Assembly (NCBI RefSeq): GCF_016901695.1
Contig: NZ_JACJKS010000018.1
Span: forward strand, 1 to 47,911
Reading direction: 5' to 3'
Length of the DNA stretch: 47,911 nucleotides
Source: Mordavella massiliensis
Lineage (GTDB): Bacteria; Bacillota; Clostridia; Lachnospirales; Lachnospiraceae
In this document: positions 37,988 to 45,002 of the stretch, piece after piece
Layout of the letters: each line of letters opens with the position of its first letter
How positions within the stretch are numbered: position 1 is the first letter of the stretch
Made by a program: the position numbers and the translations under genes
Notes under the pieces: generated by a model
Seen by the model: the letters and a program-made list of their open reading frames with translations, nothing else
Database searches by the model: none
Told to the model about the DNA's origin: nothing

Positions 37988-38006
37988 TGTGCAGAGGTTC
38001 TTTCTG
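37971..38006. terminator. Bidirectional terminator between rsmG and the hydrolase gene
   Basis: AAGAACCTCTGCA (37971-37983) pairs perfectly with TGCAGAGGTTCTT (37990-38002) around a 6-nt loop that contains the rsmG stop. T-rich sequence follows on the plus strand. Confidence 0.75.
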
Positions 38007-38023
38007 TAAATAGAAAAGGTATA

Positions 38024-38974
38024 TTAAAGGTCAAGACAGATGGAGAGCTGTTCCAGCAGCGCATCCGGTGTCTCAAGATGCGGATAGTACCCGCTCTCTT
38101 CCAGATGAAAGATTTCGACAGACGGAAGGACTTTTTTATATTCCTCCGCATCGTTCTGCTTCTTCTCATCGCAGCCTGTGATAATATAGATGCTGTTTGA
38201 CAGATCCTTCAGGTACAGCATCACATTTGCGGTGAGATAATTGCCGCAGATGCTGGAAAAGAGATACTTTGAGGAGGCATTTCCGCAGTGTGCGGTCTCA
38301 TAGTATGTCTGGACCAGGCTTTGACTGATCTTGTTTTTGTCGAAGAACGCTCCCTTCAGAGCTGTTTCTATATTTTCCTTCCTCATAAGTATGTTATAGA
38401 GGAGAGTACCTGCGAGTGGAAGAAGGATCAGCTTTGTCAGGATCCGGCTTCTGTATGTCGGAATATGTGCCACTTTATGAATATCCTCCGGATTTATCAT
38501 AGAGATACTCTTTATGGAAGATTCCCCGCTCTGACATGCTCCGAGAACAAGAGGACAGGAATCACCTGTGGCAACCACATCGCAGCTATCCTTTACTACA
38601 TTTTTTATAAAATCATTTATAAGCTGTACATAGAGATAATTGGTGTATGTCAGATTTGGCTTTTCAGAGCGCCCGCAGCCGATCAGGTCCAGCGTGTAGA
38701 TGGTCCTCTTTTTTGCCAGTTTTTCAGTCAGCGCATGCCATTCATAGCCGCTGCTGTATGTATTCAAGTCATGGATGAGGAGCAGGGGCGCGCCTTCGCC
38801 CCGTTTCGTATAATATACTTTTCCGAATTTCCAGTCATAGTATGTTTCTGCAGACGGTTTCAACAGATGTTCCGCTACTGCTGAAAGATAAATTGCCTTA
38901 TTGAGCAGGTGTATGCCGACTGCTGTTGCACCGGTGAGAAGAGTTCCTATTGTAAGAGCTTTTTTCCAACTCAT
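38024..38974 (-). CDS. Membrane-anchored alpha/beta hydrolase-fold protein
   Basis: Start ATG 38974 (MSWKKALTIG) with AGGTGG upstream. About 316 residues: an N-terminal hydrophobic segment (~8-25) that would anchor it to the membrane, then an alpha/beta hydrolase core (PLLLIHDLNTYSSGYEW, TLDLIGCGRSEKP). The nucleophile elbow reads ATGDSCPLVL, so the canonical GxSxG is degenerate (Pro replaces the last Gly). A C-terminal His is in GYYPHLETP. Substrate unknown. It is the only minus-strand gene on the right arm of the origin region and sits beside parS. Confidence 0.75.
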   Translation of the reverse strand: MSWKKALTIGTLLTGATAVGIHLLNKAIYLSAVAEHLLKPSAETYYDWKFGKVYYTKRGEGAPLLLIHDLNTYSSGYEWHALTEKLAKKRTIYTLDLIGCGRSEKPNLTYTNYLYVQLINDFIKNVVKDSCDVVATGDSCPLVLGACQSGESSIKSISMINPEDIHKVAHIPTYRSRILTKLILLPLAGTLLYNILMRKENIETALKGAFFDKNKISQSLVQTYYETAHCGNASSKYLFSSICGNYLTANVMLYLKDLSNSIYIITGCDEKKQNDAEEYKKVLPSVEIFHLEESGYYPHLETPDALLEQLSICLDL

Positions 38975-39056
38975 AATCCATACCACCTTTCTGATGAGTT
39001 ACCTATAGTTTACCACATATGGGCGGATAACTAAAGAAATATATATAAAAGATAAA

Positions 39057-39072
39057 TGTTTCACGTGAAACA
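39057..39072. promoter_or_regulatory. parS: parS site 1
   Basis: TGTTTCACGTGAAACA, a perfect match to the Firmicutes parS consensus bound by ParB (Spo0J). It lies ~110 bp before parA. Confidence 0.93.
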
Positions 39073-39094
39073 TTTATGAAAAACAGAAAAAATA

Positions 39095-39110
39095 TGTTTC
39101 ACGTGAAACA
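39095..39110. promoter_or_regulatory. parS: parS site 2
   Basis: A second identical 16-bp parS, 38 bp from the first. Confidence 0.93.
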
Positions 39111-39179
39111 TTCAGTGGAATAAGAAAATGAAAGGTGTTATACTTATATATGACTATAGAGAAAGGTGAATGAAAAGAA

Positions 39180-39941
39180 ATGGGAAGAATTATAGCAATA
39201 GCCAACCAGAAGGGCGGCGTAGGTAAGACAACAACTGCCATTAACCTTTCAGCATGTCTTGCGGAAAAAGGGAAGAAAGTTCTCGCAATTGATATGGATC
39301 CGCAGGGAAACATGACCAGTGGCCTTGGCGTGGACAAAAATGAAGTTGAAAAGACAGTATATGATCTCATTATTGGCGAGGCCGGGGTGGAAGATATACT
39401 GTGCAAAGAGGTACTGGATAATCTTGACGTACTTCCCACAAATATTGATCTTTCCGCAGCAGAAATCGAGCTGATCGGCATTGAGAATAAAGAATATATC
39501 ATAAAGAATGAGGTAGACAAGATCAGAGATCAGTACGATTTCATTATCATTGACTGCCCGCCTTCTCTGAGTATGCTGACGATCAATGCCATGACTACAG
39601 CAGATTCCGTCCTTGTCCCCATACAGTGCGAATACTATGCGCTGGAGGGATTGAGTCAGCTTATACATACGATTGAGCTCGTAAAGGAGAGACTGAACGA
39701 ACGGCTTGAGATCGAGGGCGTTGTGTTCACGATGTATGACGCGAGGACCAACCTTTCTCTCCAGGTGGTTGAGAATGTGAAGGACAATCTGAACCAGAAT
39801 ATCTACAAGACGATCATACCGCGAAATATCCGTCTTGCAGAAGCGCCGAGCTATGGCATGCCGATCAATCTGTACGACACGAAATCTTCGGGAGCCGAGA
39901 GTTACCGGCTTCTGGCTGACGAAGTGATAGAAAAAGAGTAG
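39180..39941 (+). CDS. parA: Chromosome partitioning ATPase ParA (Soj)
   Basis: A 253-residue ParA. The deviant Walker A is near the N-terminus (ANQKGGVGKTTTAINLS), followed by DMDPQGN and IIDCPPSLSML. It works with ParB and parS in origin segregation and, in relatives, modulates DnaA. Two perfect parS sites lie just upstream. parB follows after 25 bp. Confidence 0.96.
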   Translation: MGRIIAIANQKGGVGKTTTAINLSACLAEKGKKVLAIDMDPQGNMTSGLGVDKNEVEKTVYDLIIGEAGVEDILCKEVLDNLDVLPTNIDLSAAEIELIGIENKEYIIKNEVDKIRDQYDFIIIDCPPSLSMLTINAMTTADSVLVPIQCEYYALEGLSQLIHTIELVKERLNERLEIEGVVFTMYDARTNLSLQVVENVKDNLNQNIYKTIIPRNIRLAEAPSYGMPINLYDTKSSGAESYRLLADEVIEKE

Positions 39942-39966
39942 CAAAGGAAGAGGTGGAGGAATAAGT

Positions 39967-40884
39967 ATGGTAAAGAGAAAGGGGCTCGGAAAAGGACTTG
40001 ACAGTCTTATCCCGGAAAAGAACACATCCCAGTCTGCACAGCCTGAGAAGTCAAAAAAGGCTGACACAGCTGAAAAGGCGGGAACCGGCGAACAGATGAT
40101 GAAGATCAGTCTGGTCGAACCGAACCGGGAGCAGCCGAGACGGAACTTTGAGGAGGACGCGCTTCTGGAGCTGGCAGACTCCATCAAACAGTACGGAGTG
40201 CTGCAGCCGCTGATCGTCAGAAAGCGGGACGATTACTATGAGATCATCGCCGGAGAGAGGAGATGGCGCGCCGCCAAGATGGCCGGTGTGAAAGAAGTTC
40301 CTGTCATCATCAAGGATTATAACCAGCAGGAGATCCTGGAGATTGCCCTCATAGAGAACATCCAGAGGGAAAACTTAAACCCGATCGAGGAAGCGATGGC
40401 GTTTAAGAAGCTGCTGGAGGAGTTCAACCTCAAGCAGGATGAGGTGGCGGAGCGGGTGTCCAAGAGCAGGACGGCTGTTACCAATTCCATGCGCCTTCTG
40501 AAGCTTGACGGGAGAGTGCAGCAGATGATCATCGATGACATGATCAGCACGGGTCATGCGAGGGCGCTTCTGGCTATCGACGATCCGGAACAGCAGTATG
40601 CGCTTGCCAACAGGATCTTTGACGAGAAGCTCAGCGTCCGCGAGACAGAGAAGCTGATCAAGGATCTGAAAAATCCGAAGAAGCAGAAGGAAAAGAAGAA
40701 GATCGAGAACGCCTTTGTCTACGAAGACCTGGAAAACCGGATGAAGGAAGTGCTTGGAACAAAAGTACACGTCTCGGCAAAGGGGAAAGGGAAAGGAAAG
40801 ATCGAGATCGAGTATTATTCAGACAAGGAATTAGAACGTATGTTCGATATGATAATGTCCATAGGAAAAGGAGAGCAGATTTAA
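39967..40884 (+). CDS. parB: Chromosome partitioning protein ParB (Spo0J)
   Basis: A 305-residue ParB. The N-terminus is basic (VKRKGLGKGLDSLIPEK, the usual start). The CTPase domain has EPNREQPRRNFEE and the conserved GERRWRAAKMAG and ENIQRENLNPIEEA. The helix-turn-helix is LKQDEVAERVSKSRTAVTNS. It binds the two parS sites upstream of parA and spreads as a CTP-dependent clamp. Its stop overlaps the next start by 1 bp. Confidence 0.96.
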   Translation: MVKRKGLGKGLDSLIPEKNTSQSAQPEKSKKADTAEKAGTGEQMMKISLVEPNREQPRRNFEEDALLELADSIKQYGVLQPLIVRKRDDYYEIIAGERRWRAAKMAGVKEVPVIIKDYNQQEILEIALIENIQRENLNPIEEAMAFKKLLEEFNLKQDEVAERVSKSRTAVTNSMRLLKLDGRVQQMIIDDMISTGHARALLAIDDPEQQYALANRIFDEKLSVRETEKLIKDLKNPKKQKEKKKIENAFVYEDLENRMKEVLGTKVHVSAKGKGKGKIEIEYYSDKELERMFDMIMSIGKGEQI

Positions 40885-41441
40885 TGGAGAGTGCGATTTT
40901 AGCGAAACTGGGCATAGATCCGGCATTTATATTTCTGTTTCTGCTGGTACTGATCATTGCCCTGTTTGTGCTCTACGTAAATGTGAGCATGAAGTACGAC
41001 CGGCTGAAAAACAGTTACAATTCGTTTATGAAAGGAAAAGATGGAAAGACTCTGGAAGAGAGCTTTGCCGCGAAGTTCGCGGAGATCGAGGGACTCGCGA
41101 AGCTGACACGGCAGAACCGGCAGGATGTGAAGGACATCTGGCGGAAGATGGAGAAAGACTTCAAGAAAGTCGGCATTGTCAAGTACGACGCGTTTAACGA
41201 GATGGGCGGAAAGCTCAGTTTTGCACTGGCCATGCTGGATGGAAACAACAGCGGCTGGGTGATCAACGCCATGCACAGCAGGGAAGGCTGCTACACATAT
41301 ATTAAGGAGATCGTCAAGGGAGAGAGCTACGTGGAACTGGCAGAGGAAGAGACGGAAGCGCTTGACCGCGCGATCTTCAGCGAGGCCTACAGCATGGAGG
41401 CGAAGGATACAAAGGAAAGCAGAAAACAGGGAAACAAGTAA
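40884..41441 (+). CDS. DUF4446 family protein
   Basis: A 185-residue protein with one N-terminal membrane segment (FIFLFLLVLIIALFVLYVNV, ~14-33) and a cytoplasmic part with KVGIVKYDAFNEMGGKLSFA and the following SREGCYTYIKEI, as in DUF4446. Function unknown. It is the usual neighbour of parB in clostridia and is coupled to it (1-bp overlap), so it may belong to segregation or envelope functions. Confidence 0.85.
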   Translation: MESAILAKLGIDPAFIFLFLLVLIIALFVLYVNVSMKYDRLKNSYNSFMKGKDGKTLEESFAAKFAEIEGLAKLTRQNRQDVKDIWRKMEKDFKKVGIVKYDAFNEMGGKLSFALAMLDGNNSGWVINAMHSREGCYTYIKEIVKGESYVELAEEETEALDRAIFSEAYSMEAKDTKESRKQGNK

Positions 41442-41462
41442 AAAAAGGATGAGGTGGAAAAA

Positions 41463-42749
41463 ATGCTTGATATCAAATTTGTCAGAAACAACCCGGATGT
41501 CGTAAAAGAGAACATCAAAAAGAAATTTCAGGACGAGAAGCTTCCGCTTGTAGACGAGGTTCTGGAGCTCGACAAGAGAAACCGCGAGATCAAACAGGAG
41601 GTAGAGGCGCTGCGTGCGGAGAGAAACAAGATCTCCAAAGAGATCGGCGCCTGCATGGCCCAGGGAAAGAAAGAGGAGGCCGAGGAACTGAAAAAACAGG
41701 TGCAGGCAAACGCCGACAGAGTGGAGAGCCTGTCCGCGGAGGAGAAGGAAGTTGAGGCGAAGATCAAAAAGAACATGATGACCATCCCCAACATCATCGA
41801 TCCGTCCGTACCCATCGGAAAGGACGACTCAGAGAATGTGGAGATCGAGAAGTTCGGCGAGCCTGTTGTGCCGGAGTTTGAAATTCCCTACCACACGGAT
41901 ATCATGGAGAGCTTTAACGGCATCGATCTGGAGAGCGCCGGAAGAGTGGCAGGAAACGGGTTCTACTACCTGATGGGGGACATCGCGAGACTTCACTCCG
42001 CTGTGCTTGCGTACGCGCGTGATTTCATGATCGACAGAGGCTTTACGTACTGCGTTCCGCCCTTTATGATCCGCAGCAATGTGGTGACGGGCGTAATGAG
42101 CTTTGCGGAGATGGATTCCATGATGTACAAGATCGAGGGCGAGGACCTGTACCTGATCGGAACGAGCGAGCATTCCATGATCGGCAAGTTCATCGACACC
42201 ATGCTGGAAGAGGAGCAGCTTCCCCAGACGCTGACATCCTACTCTCCCTGCTTCCGGAAAGAGAAGGGAGCCCACGGCATCGAGGAGAGAGGCGTGTACA
42301 GGATCCATCAGTTTGAGAAGCAGGAGATGATCGTTGTCTGCAAGCCTGAGGACAGCATGATGTGGTACGACAAGCTGTGGCAGAACACAGTGGATCTGTT
42401 CCGCTCCCTGGACATCCCGGTCCGCACGCTGGAGTGCTGCTCCGGAGATCTGGCAGACCTGAAGGTAAAATCCTGCGACGTGGAGGCATGGTCCCCGCGC
42501 CAGAAGAAGTATTTTGAAGTAGGAAGCTGCTCCAACTTAGGAGACGCGCAGGCGAGAAGACTTGGCATCCGCGTAAAGGGAGCCGAGGGCAAATATTTCG
42601 CACACACACTGAATAACACGGTTGTTGCTCCTCCGAGAATGCTGATCGCCTTCCTGGAGAACAACCTGCAGGCGGACGGTTCCGTGCGTATTCCGGAAGT
42701 GCTTCGTCCGTACATGGGCGGCAAGGAGAAGCTGGAAAAGAAAAAATAA
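41463..42749 (+). CDS. serS: Seryl-tRNA synthetase
   Basis: ATG 41463 (MLDIKFVRNNPDVV) with GAGGTG 6 bp upstream. About 428 residues: the N-terminal two-helix coiled coil that grips the Ser tRNA long arm (residues ~30-100), then class II motifs, including motif 2 CFRKEKGAHGIEERGVYRIH and motif 3 NNTVVAPPRMLIAFLE. It charges tRNA-Ser, such as the tRNA at 15820. Confidence 0.97.
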   Translation: MLDIKFVRNNPDVVKENIKKKFQDEKLPLVDEVLELDKRNREIKQEVEALRAERNKISKEIGACMAQGKKEEAEELKKQVQANADRVESLSAEEKEVEAKIKKNMMTIPNIIDPSVPIGKDDSENVEIEKFGEPVVPEFEIPYHTDIMESFNGIDLESAGRVAGNGFYYLMGDIARLHSAVLAYARDFMIDRGFTYCVPPFMIRSNVVTGVMSFAEMDSMMYKIEGEDLYLIGTSEHSMIGKFIDTMLEEEQLPQTLTSYSPCFRKEKGAHGIEERGVYRIHQFEKQEMIVVCKPEDSMMWYDKLWQNTVDLFRSLDIPVRTLECCSGDLADLKVKSCDVEAWSPRQKKYFEVGSCSNLGDAQARRLGIRVKGAEGKYFAHTLNNTVVAPPRMLIAFLENNLQADGSVRIPEVLRPYMGGKEKLEKKK

Positions 42750-42758
42750 AGGTGACAG

Positions 42759-43634
42759 ATGCACAGATATTTACGATCTATTGGGTTTGGCCGGATCCGG
42801 TCAAGAAGAGAGTTAAACGAGTTTTTATCATCGGTTGAGAAGAACTATACATGCCACGAGCTGACGGCCCTGGACGAGGAGGCGGATTTCTGCGAGTATC
42901 AGAGAGAGTGCGGCCCCGGGATCGGCGTGGCCGTGTGCGGGGATATGGACGTGCGGGAGCATTTTTACCGGCAGTACTACTATCCCTACTTCATCGGAAG
43001 CGGCATCTCCTCCTATGCGGATATCGTTGTGGAGAAGCGGATGGACAGGGAAGCCTATGTGGGGATCTGCGAGGATATGAAGGTGGGGGTGAGCCTCATC
43101 TTCCACCTGCAGAACACGGTGGAGTACATCCGGGAGAGGCAGCTTGCCGGCGACGGCGTGAACTTCAGTTCCGTGACGCTTGCCGGTCTGTGCGAGTCCG
43201 GCATGGTGCTCCTCCCCGTGCGCAAGAGCCGGGAGGCACAGCGAAGAAGCCGGGAGGAGTCGCGCAACCGGATGATGCTGTTAAGCGCGGCCAGAAACGG
43301 CGACCAGACTGCGATGGAGAGCCTGACCCTGGATGACATTGATATCTATTCCAAAGTGTCAAAGCGGCTTGTGACAGAGGATGTGTTCAGTATTGTGGAC
43401 ACCTATTTCATGCCCTGCGGGGTGGAGTGCGACCGGTACTCCATCCTGGGGGAGATCCTTAACGTACATACGACAGAGAACCAGGAGACTGGCGAGGAGC
43501 TCTATATCATGAAGCTGGATGTCAATGAGCTGGAGTTCGACGTGTGCGTGCCTGTGCGCGACGTGTTCGGCGAACCTGCGAAGGGACGCCGGTTCAAGGC
43601 GGATATCTGGCTGCAGGGCCGCATCAATTTCTGA
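42759..43634 (+). CDS. DUF3881 family protein
   Basis: A 291-residue protein beginning MHRYLRSIGFGRIRSRRELN, with the DUF3881 pattern known mainly from Lachnospiraceae. Function unknown. No signal peptide or membrane segment is visible. Cys residues are scattered (YTCHELTALDEEADFCEYQ). It follows serS by 9 bp and is the last gene before the tRNA-Arg junction. Its restriction to this family supports the taxonomic guess. Confidence 0.8.
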   Translation: MHRYLRSIGFGRIRSRRELNEFLSSVEKNYTCHELTALDEEADFCEYQRECGPGIGVAVCGDMDVREHFYRQYYYPYFIGSGISSYADIVVEKRMDREAYVGICEDMKVGVSLIFHLQNTVEYIRERQLAGDGVNFSSVTLAGLCESGMVLLPVRKSREAQRRSREESRNRMMLLSAARNGDQTAMESLTLDDIDIYSKVSKRLVTEDVFSIVDTYFMPCGVECDRYSILGEILNVHTTENQETGEELYIMKLDVNELEFDVCVPVRDVFGEPAKGRRFKADIWLQGRINF

Positions 43635-43643
43635 AATTAACGG

Positions 43644-43672
43644 TTGATTTTGACCGTGCGAGATGGTAAAAT
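43644..43672 (+). promoter_or_regulatory. Promoter ahead of the tRNA-Arg region
   Basis: TTGATT (43644-43649) and TAAAAT (43667-43672) with a 17-bp spacer lie ~28 bp before the tRNA-like half. Confidence 0.6.
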
Positions 43673-43699
43673 ATCTTAGTACGGAAGAAACACCGTTAT

Positions 43700-43738
43700 G
43701 TTCCCTTAGTAAAATGGATATTACGGATCCCTCCTAAG
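43700..43738 (+). pseudogene. 5' half of a tRNA-Arg(CCU)-like gene, broken at the anticodon loop
   Basis: GTTCCCTTAGTAAAATGGAT, then ATTAC, GGATCC and CTCCTAAG, resembles the 5' half of the intact tRNA-Arg at 43971 (acceptor, D arm, anticodon stem and loop). After CCTCCTAAG the similarity stops and a hairpin GTGTTTGC/GCGAACAC follows. The matching 3' half, which would end in GGGAAC, is not seen nearby. It may be one side of an old integration. Confidence 0.6.
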
Positions 43739-43970
43739 TGTTTGCTAAGCGAACACCTGAGGAAACAGGACAGAAGCAGAAAAAGGATCAAATCGGATCC
43801 GGTACGGAAACCATTTGAACGGAGCGGAGACAAGAAAAAGGTGTTTGCTCAAGTGTCAAAGGGATCAAAAAAATTGTTGGTTATCAGCATTGAAAAAGGC
43901 TGTTACCATAGAATCGGCTATCTGACCGAGAGGCTGAAAACCCAGTGTTTAAGCCAAAAAATCAGAGAAT

Positions 43971-44042
43971 GTCTCGTTAGTTAAATGGATATAACAGGGT
44001 CCTCCTAAGACTCAATTATAGGTTCGATTCCTATACGAGACG
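43971..44042 (+). tRNA. tRNA-Arg (CCU)
   Basis: Acceptor GTCTCGT pairs with ACGAGAC, the anticodon stem GGGTC pairs with GACTC, the loop is CTCCTAA (anticodon CCT at 44004-44006), and the T arm is TAGGTTCGATTCCTA. The D arm is A/T-rich and short (GTTAAATGGATATAAC), which is unusual but foldable. No CCA is encoded. Confidence 0.88.
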
Positions 44043-44048
44043 GTAGAT

Positions 44049-44102
44049 ATAAGCGGGAATTATTAGCTGGAAAGGCTTTAATAATTACCCGCTTATCTCA
44101 TT
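44049..44102 (+). terminator. Terminator after tRNA-Arg
   Basis: ATAAGCGGGAATTATT (44049-44064) pairs with AATAATTACCCGCTTAT (44080-44096), with one bulge, and is followed by CTCATTTTC. Confidence 0.65.
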
Positions 44103-44142
44103 TTCTGAAGAAGAAAATTACCCTGAATGGGATGAAAATCCA

Positions 44143-44227
44143 GCTAATACACTGTCAAAAATTAGCGGATCTGGCTAATAAAAAAGCTTTGTGGCTAATA
44201 ATTTTTTTCCAGGCAGATCAGCTAATA
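44143..44227 (+). repeat. Cluster of GCTAATA repeats
   Basis: GCTAATA occurs at 44143, 44174, 44194 and 44221 on the plus strand, with inverted copies inside the terminator stem (near 44062) and at 44161. The stretch is A/T-rich and gene-free. It may be a protein-binding site array at the left end of the element to the right. Confidence 0.45.
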
Positions 44228-44345
44228 ACAGTGCTCAGTTAAATGTCAGCCTGTATTTAAAATAGTAAAACATGGTAAAAGCGTGGTATGCGGACTGCAC
44301 ATTTTTCAGAGGTTCATCTGGAAGCCGATACAATATCAATTACAT

Positions 44346-44522
44346 ATGGATAAGGAGCGAAAGGCGTGGCCGGGGCTAAACACTATCGCCTCCCACCTCT
44401 CACTCTCCCGTTCCACTGTTAAACGAGCCGTCAAGGATTTAGAGAAAGCCGGACTGATACGAAAGGAGCCGCACTGCCGTGAAAACGGCAGTGCGACCTC
44501 CAATCGATACTATCTGCTGTGA
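44346..44522 (+). CDS. Truncated helix-turn-helix protein of a mobile element
   Basis: About 58 codons: MDKERKAWPGLNTIASHLSL then SRSTVKRAVKDLEKAGLI and the wing KEPHCRENGSATSNRYYLL. It resembles the N-terminal winged helix of replication-initiator-like or regulatory proteins on integrative elements. In relatives this domain continues into a longer protein and is preceded by more residues, so the gene looks truncated. I see no good ribosome-binding site before the ATG. Confidence 0.5.
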   Translation: MDKERKAWPGLNTIASHLSLSRSTVKRAVKDLEKAGLIRKEPHCRENGSATSNRYYLL

Positions 44523-44774
44523 GCCGAAAAAAACAAATCTCGTCCGCCAAGGGAGAACTATGCCTAAACAGTGGACTGAGGGGCGGTTCATTTTGACCCG
44601 CCTTGAAGTACCCACTTTAAGAGAGAATACAGCAGAAAGAGAAAACACAGACTATTTGCTGTTATTCCTCTGTTAATGTTTTTCTCATAAAATATTTTGA
44701 CAAGTCAAATTAAAGCTCGACTTATCAAATTGTTTCTGCTATAATAAATATATTCTGTTTATGAGGTGAACAAA

Positions 44775-45002
44775 ATGGCGGTTCAGTACAATAAGCTTTG
44801 GAAGCTGCTGATAGATAAAAAGATAAAGCCTTCTGCTTTGTCGAAAATGACAGGGATTGCCCCCTCTACTATGGCGAAGATGGACAGGGGTGAATATGTG
44901 GCTCTTTCCGTACTGGAACGGATCTGCCTGACTCTGGATTGCGACATCGGCGATGTGGTTGAGATCGTAAAAGAACCCGAGGACGGGGGTGAAAACATAT
45001 GA
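44775..45002 (+). CDS. Small XRE-type DNA-binding protein
   Basis: Start ATG 44775 (MAVQYNKLWKLLIDKKIKPS) with GAGGTG 6 bp upstream. The ~75-residue protein is a single helix-turn-helix (LSKMTGIAPSTMAKMDRGEY, then RICLTLDCDIGDVVEIV). Its stop overlaps the next start (ATGA), so it is translated together with the membrane LuxR-type regulator. A promoter with a TATAAT-like -10 (ATAATAAATAT near 44740) probably lies upstream. It is likely a regulator of this two-gene unit. Confidence 0.85.
   Translation: MAVQYNKLWKLLIDKKIKPSALSKMTGIAPSTMAKMDRGEYVALSVLERICLTLDCDIGDVVEIVKEPEDGGENI

Noticed and set aside
43742-43984. Basic 80-codon frame between the tRNA half and tRNA-Arg
   Set aside because: It starts within the tRNA-like remnant, ends inside the real tRNA, lacks a ribosome-binding site and resembles no family.
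44521-44690. Short frame beginning MPKQWTEGRFILTR
   Set aside because: Under 40 codons, with only a modest GGGAG upstream and no recognised family; probably a relic of an element gene.
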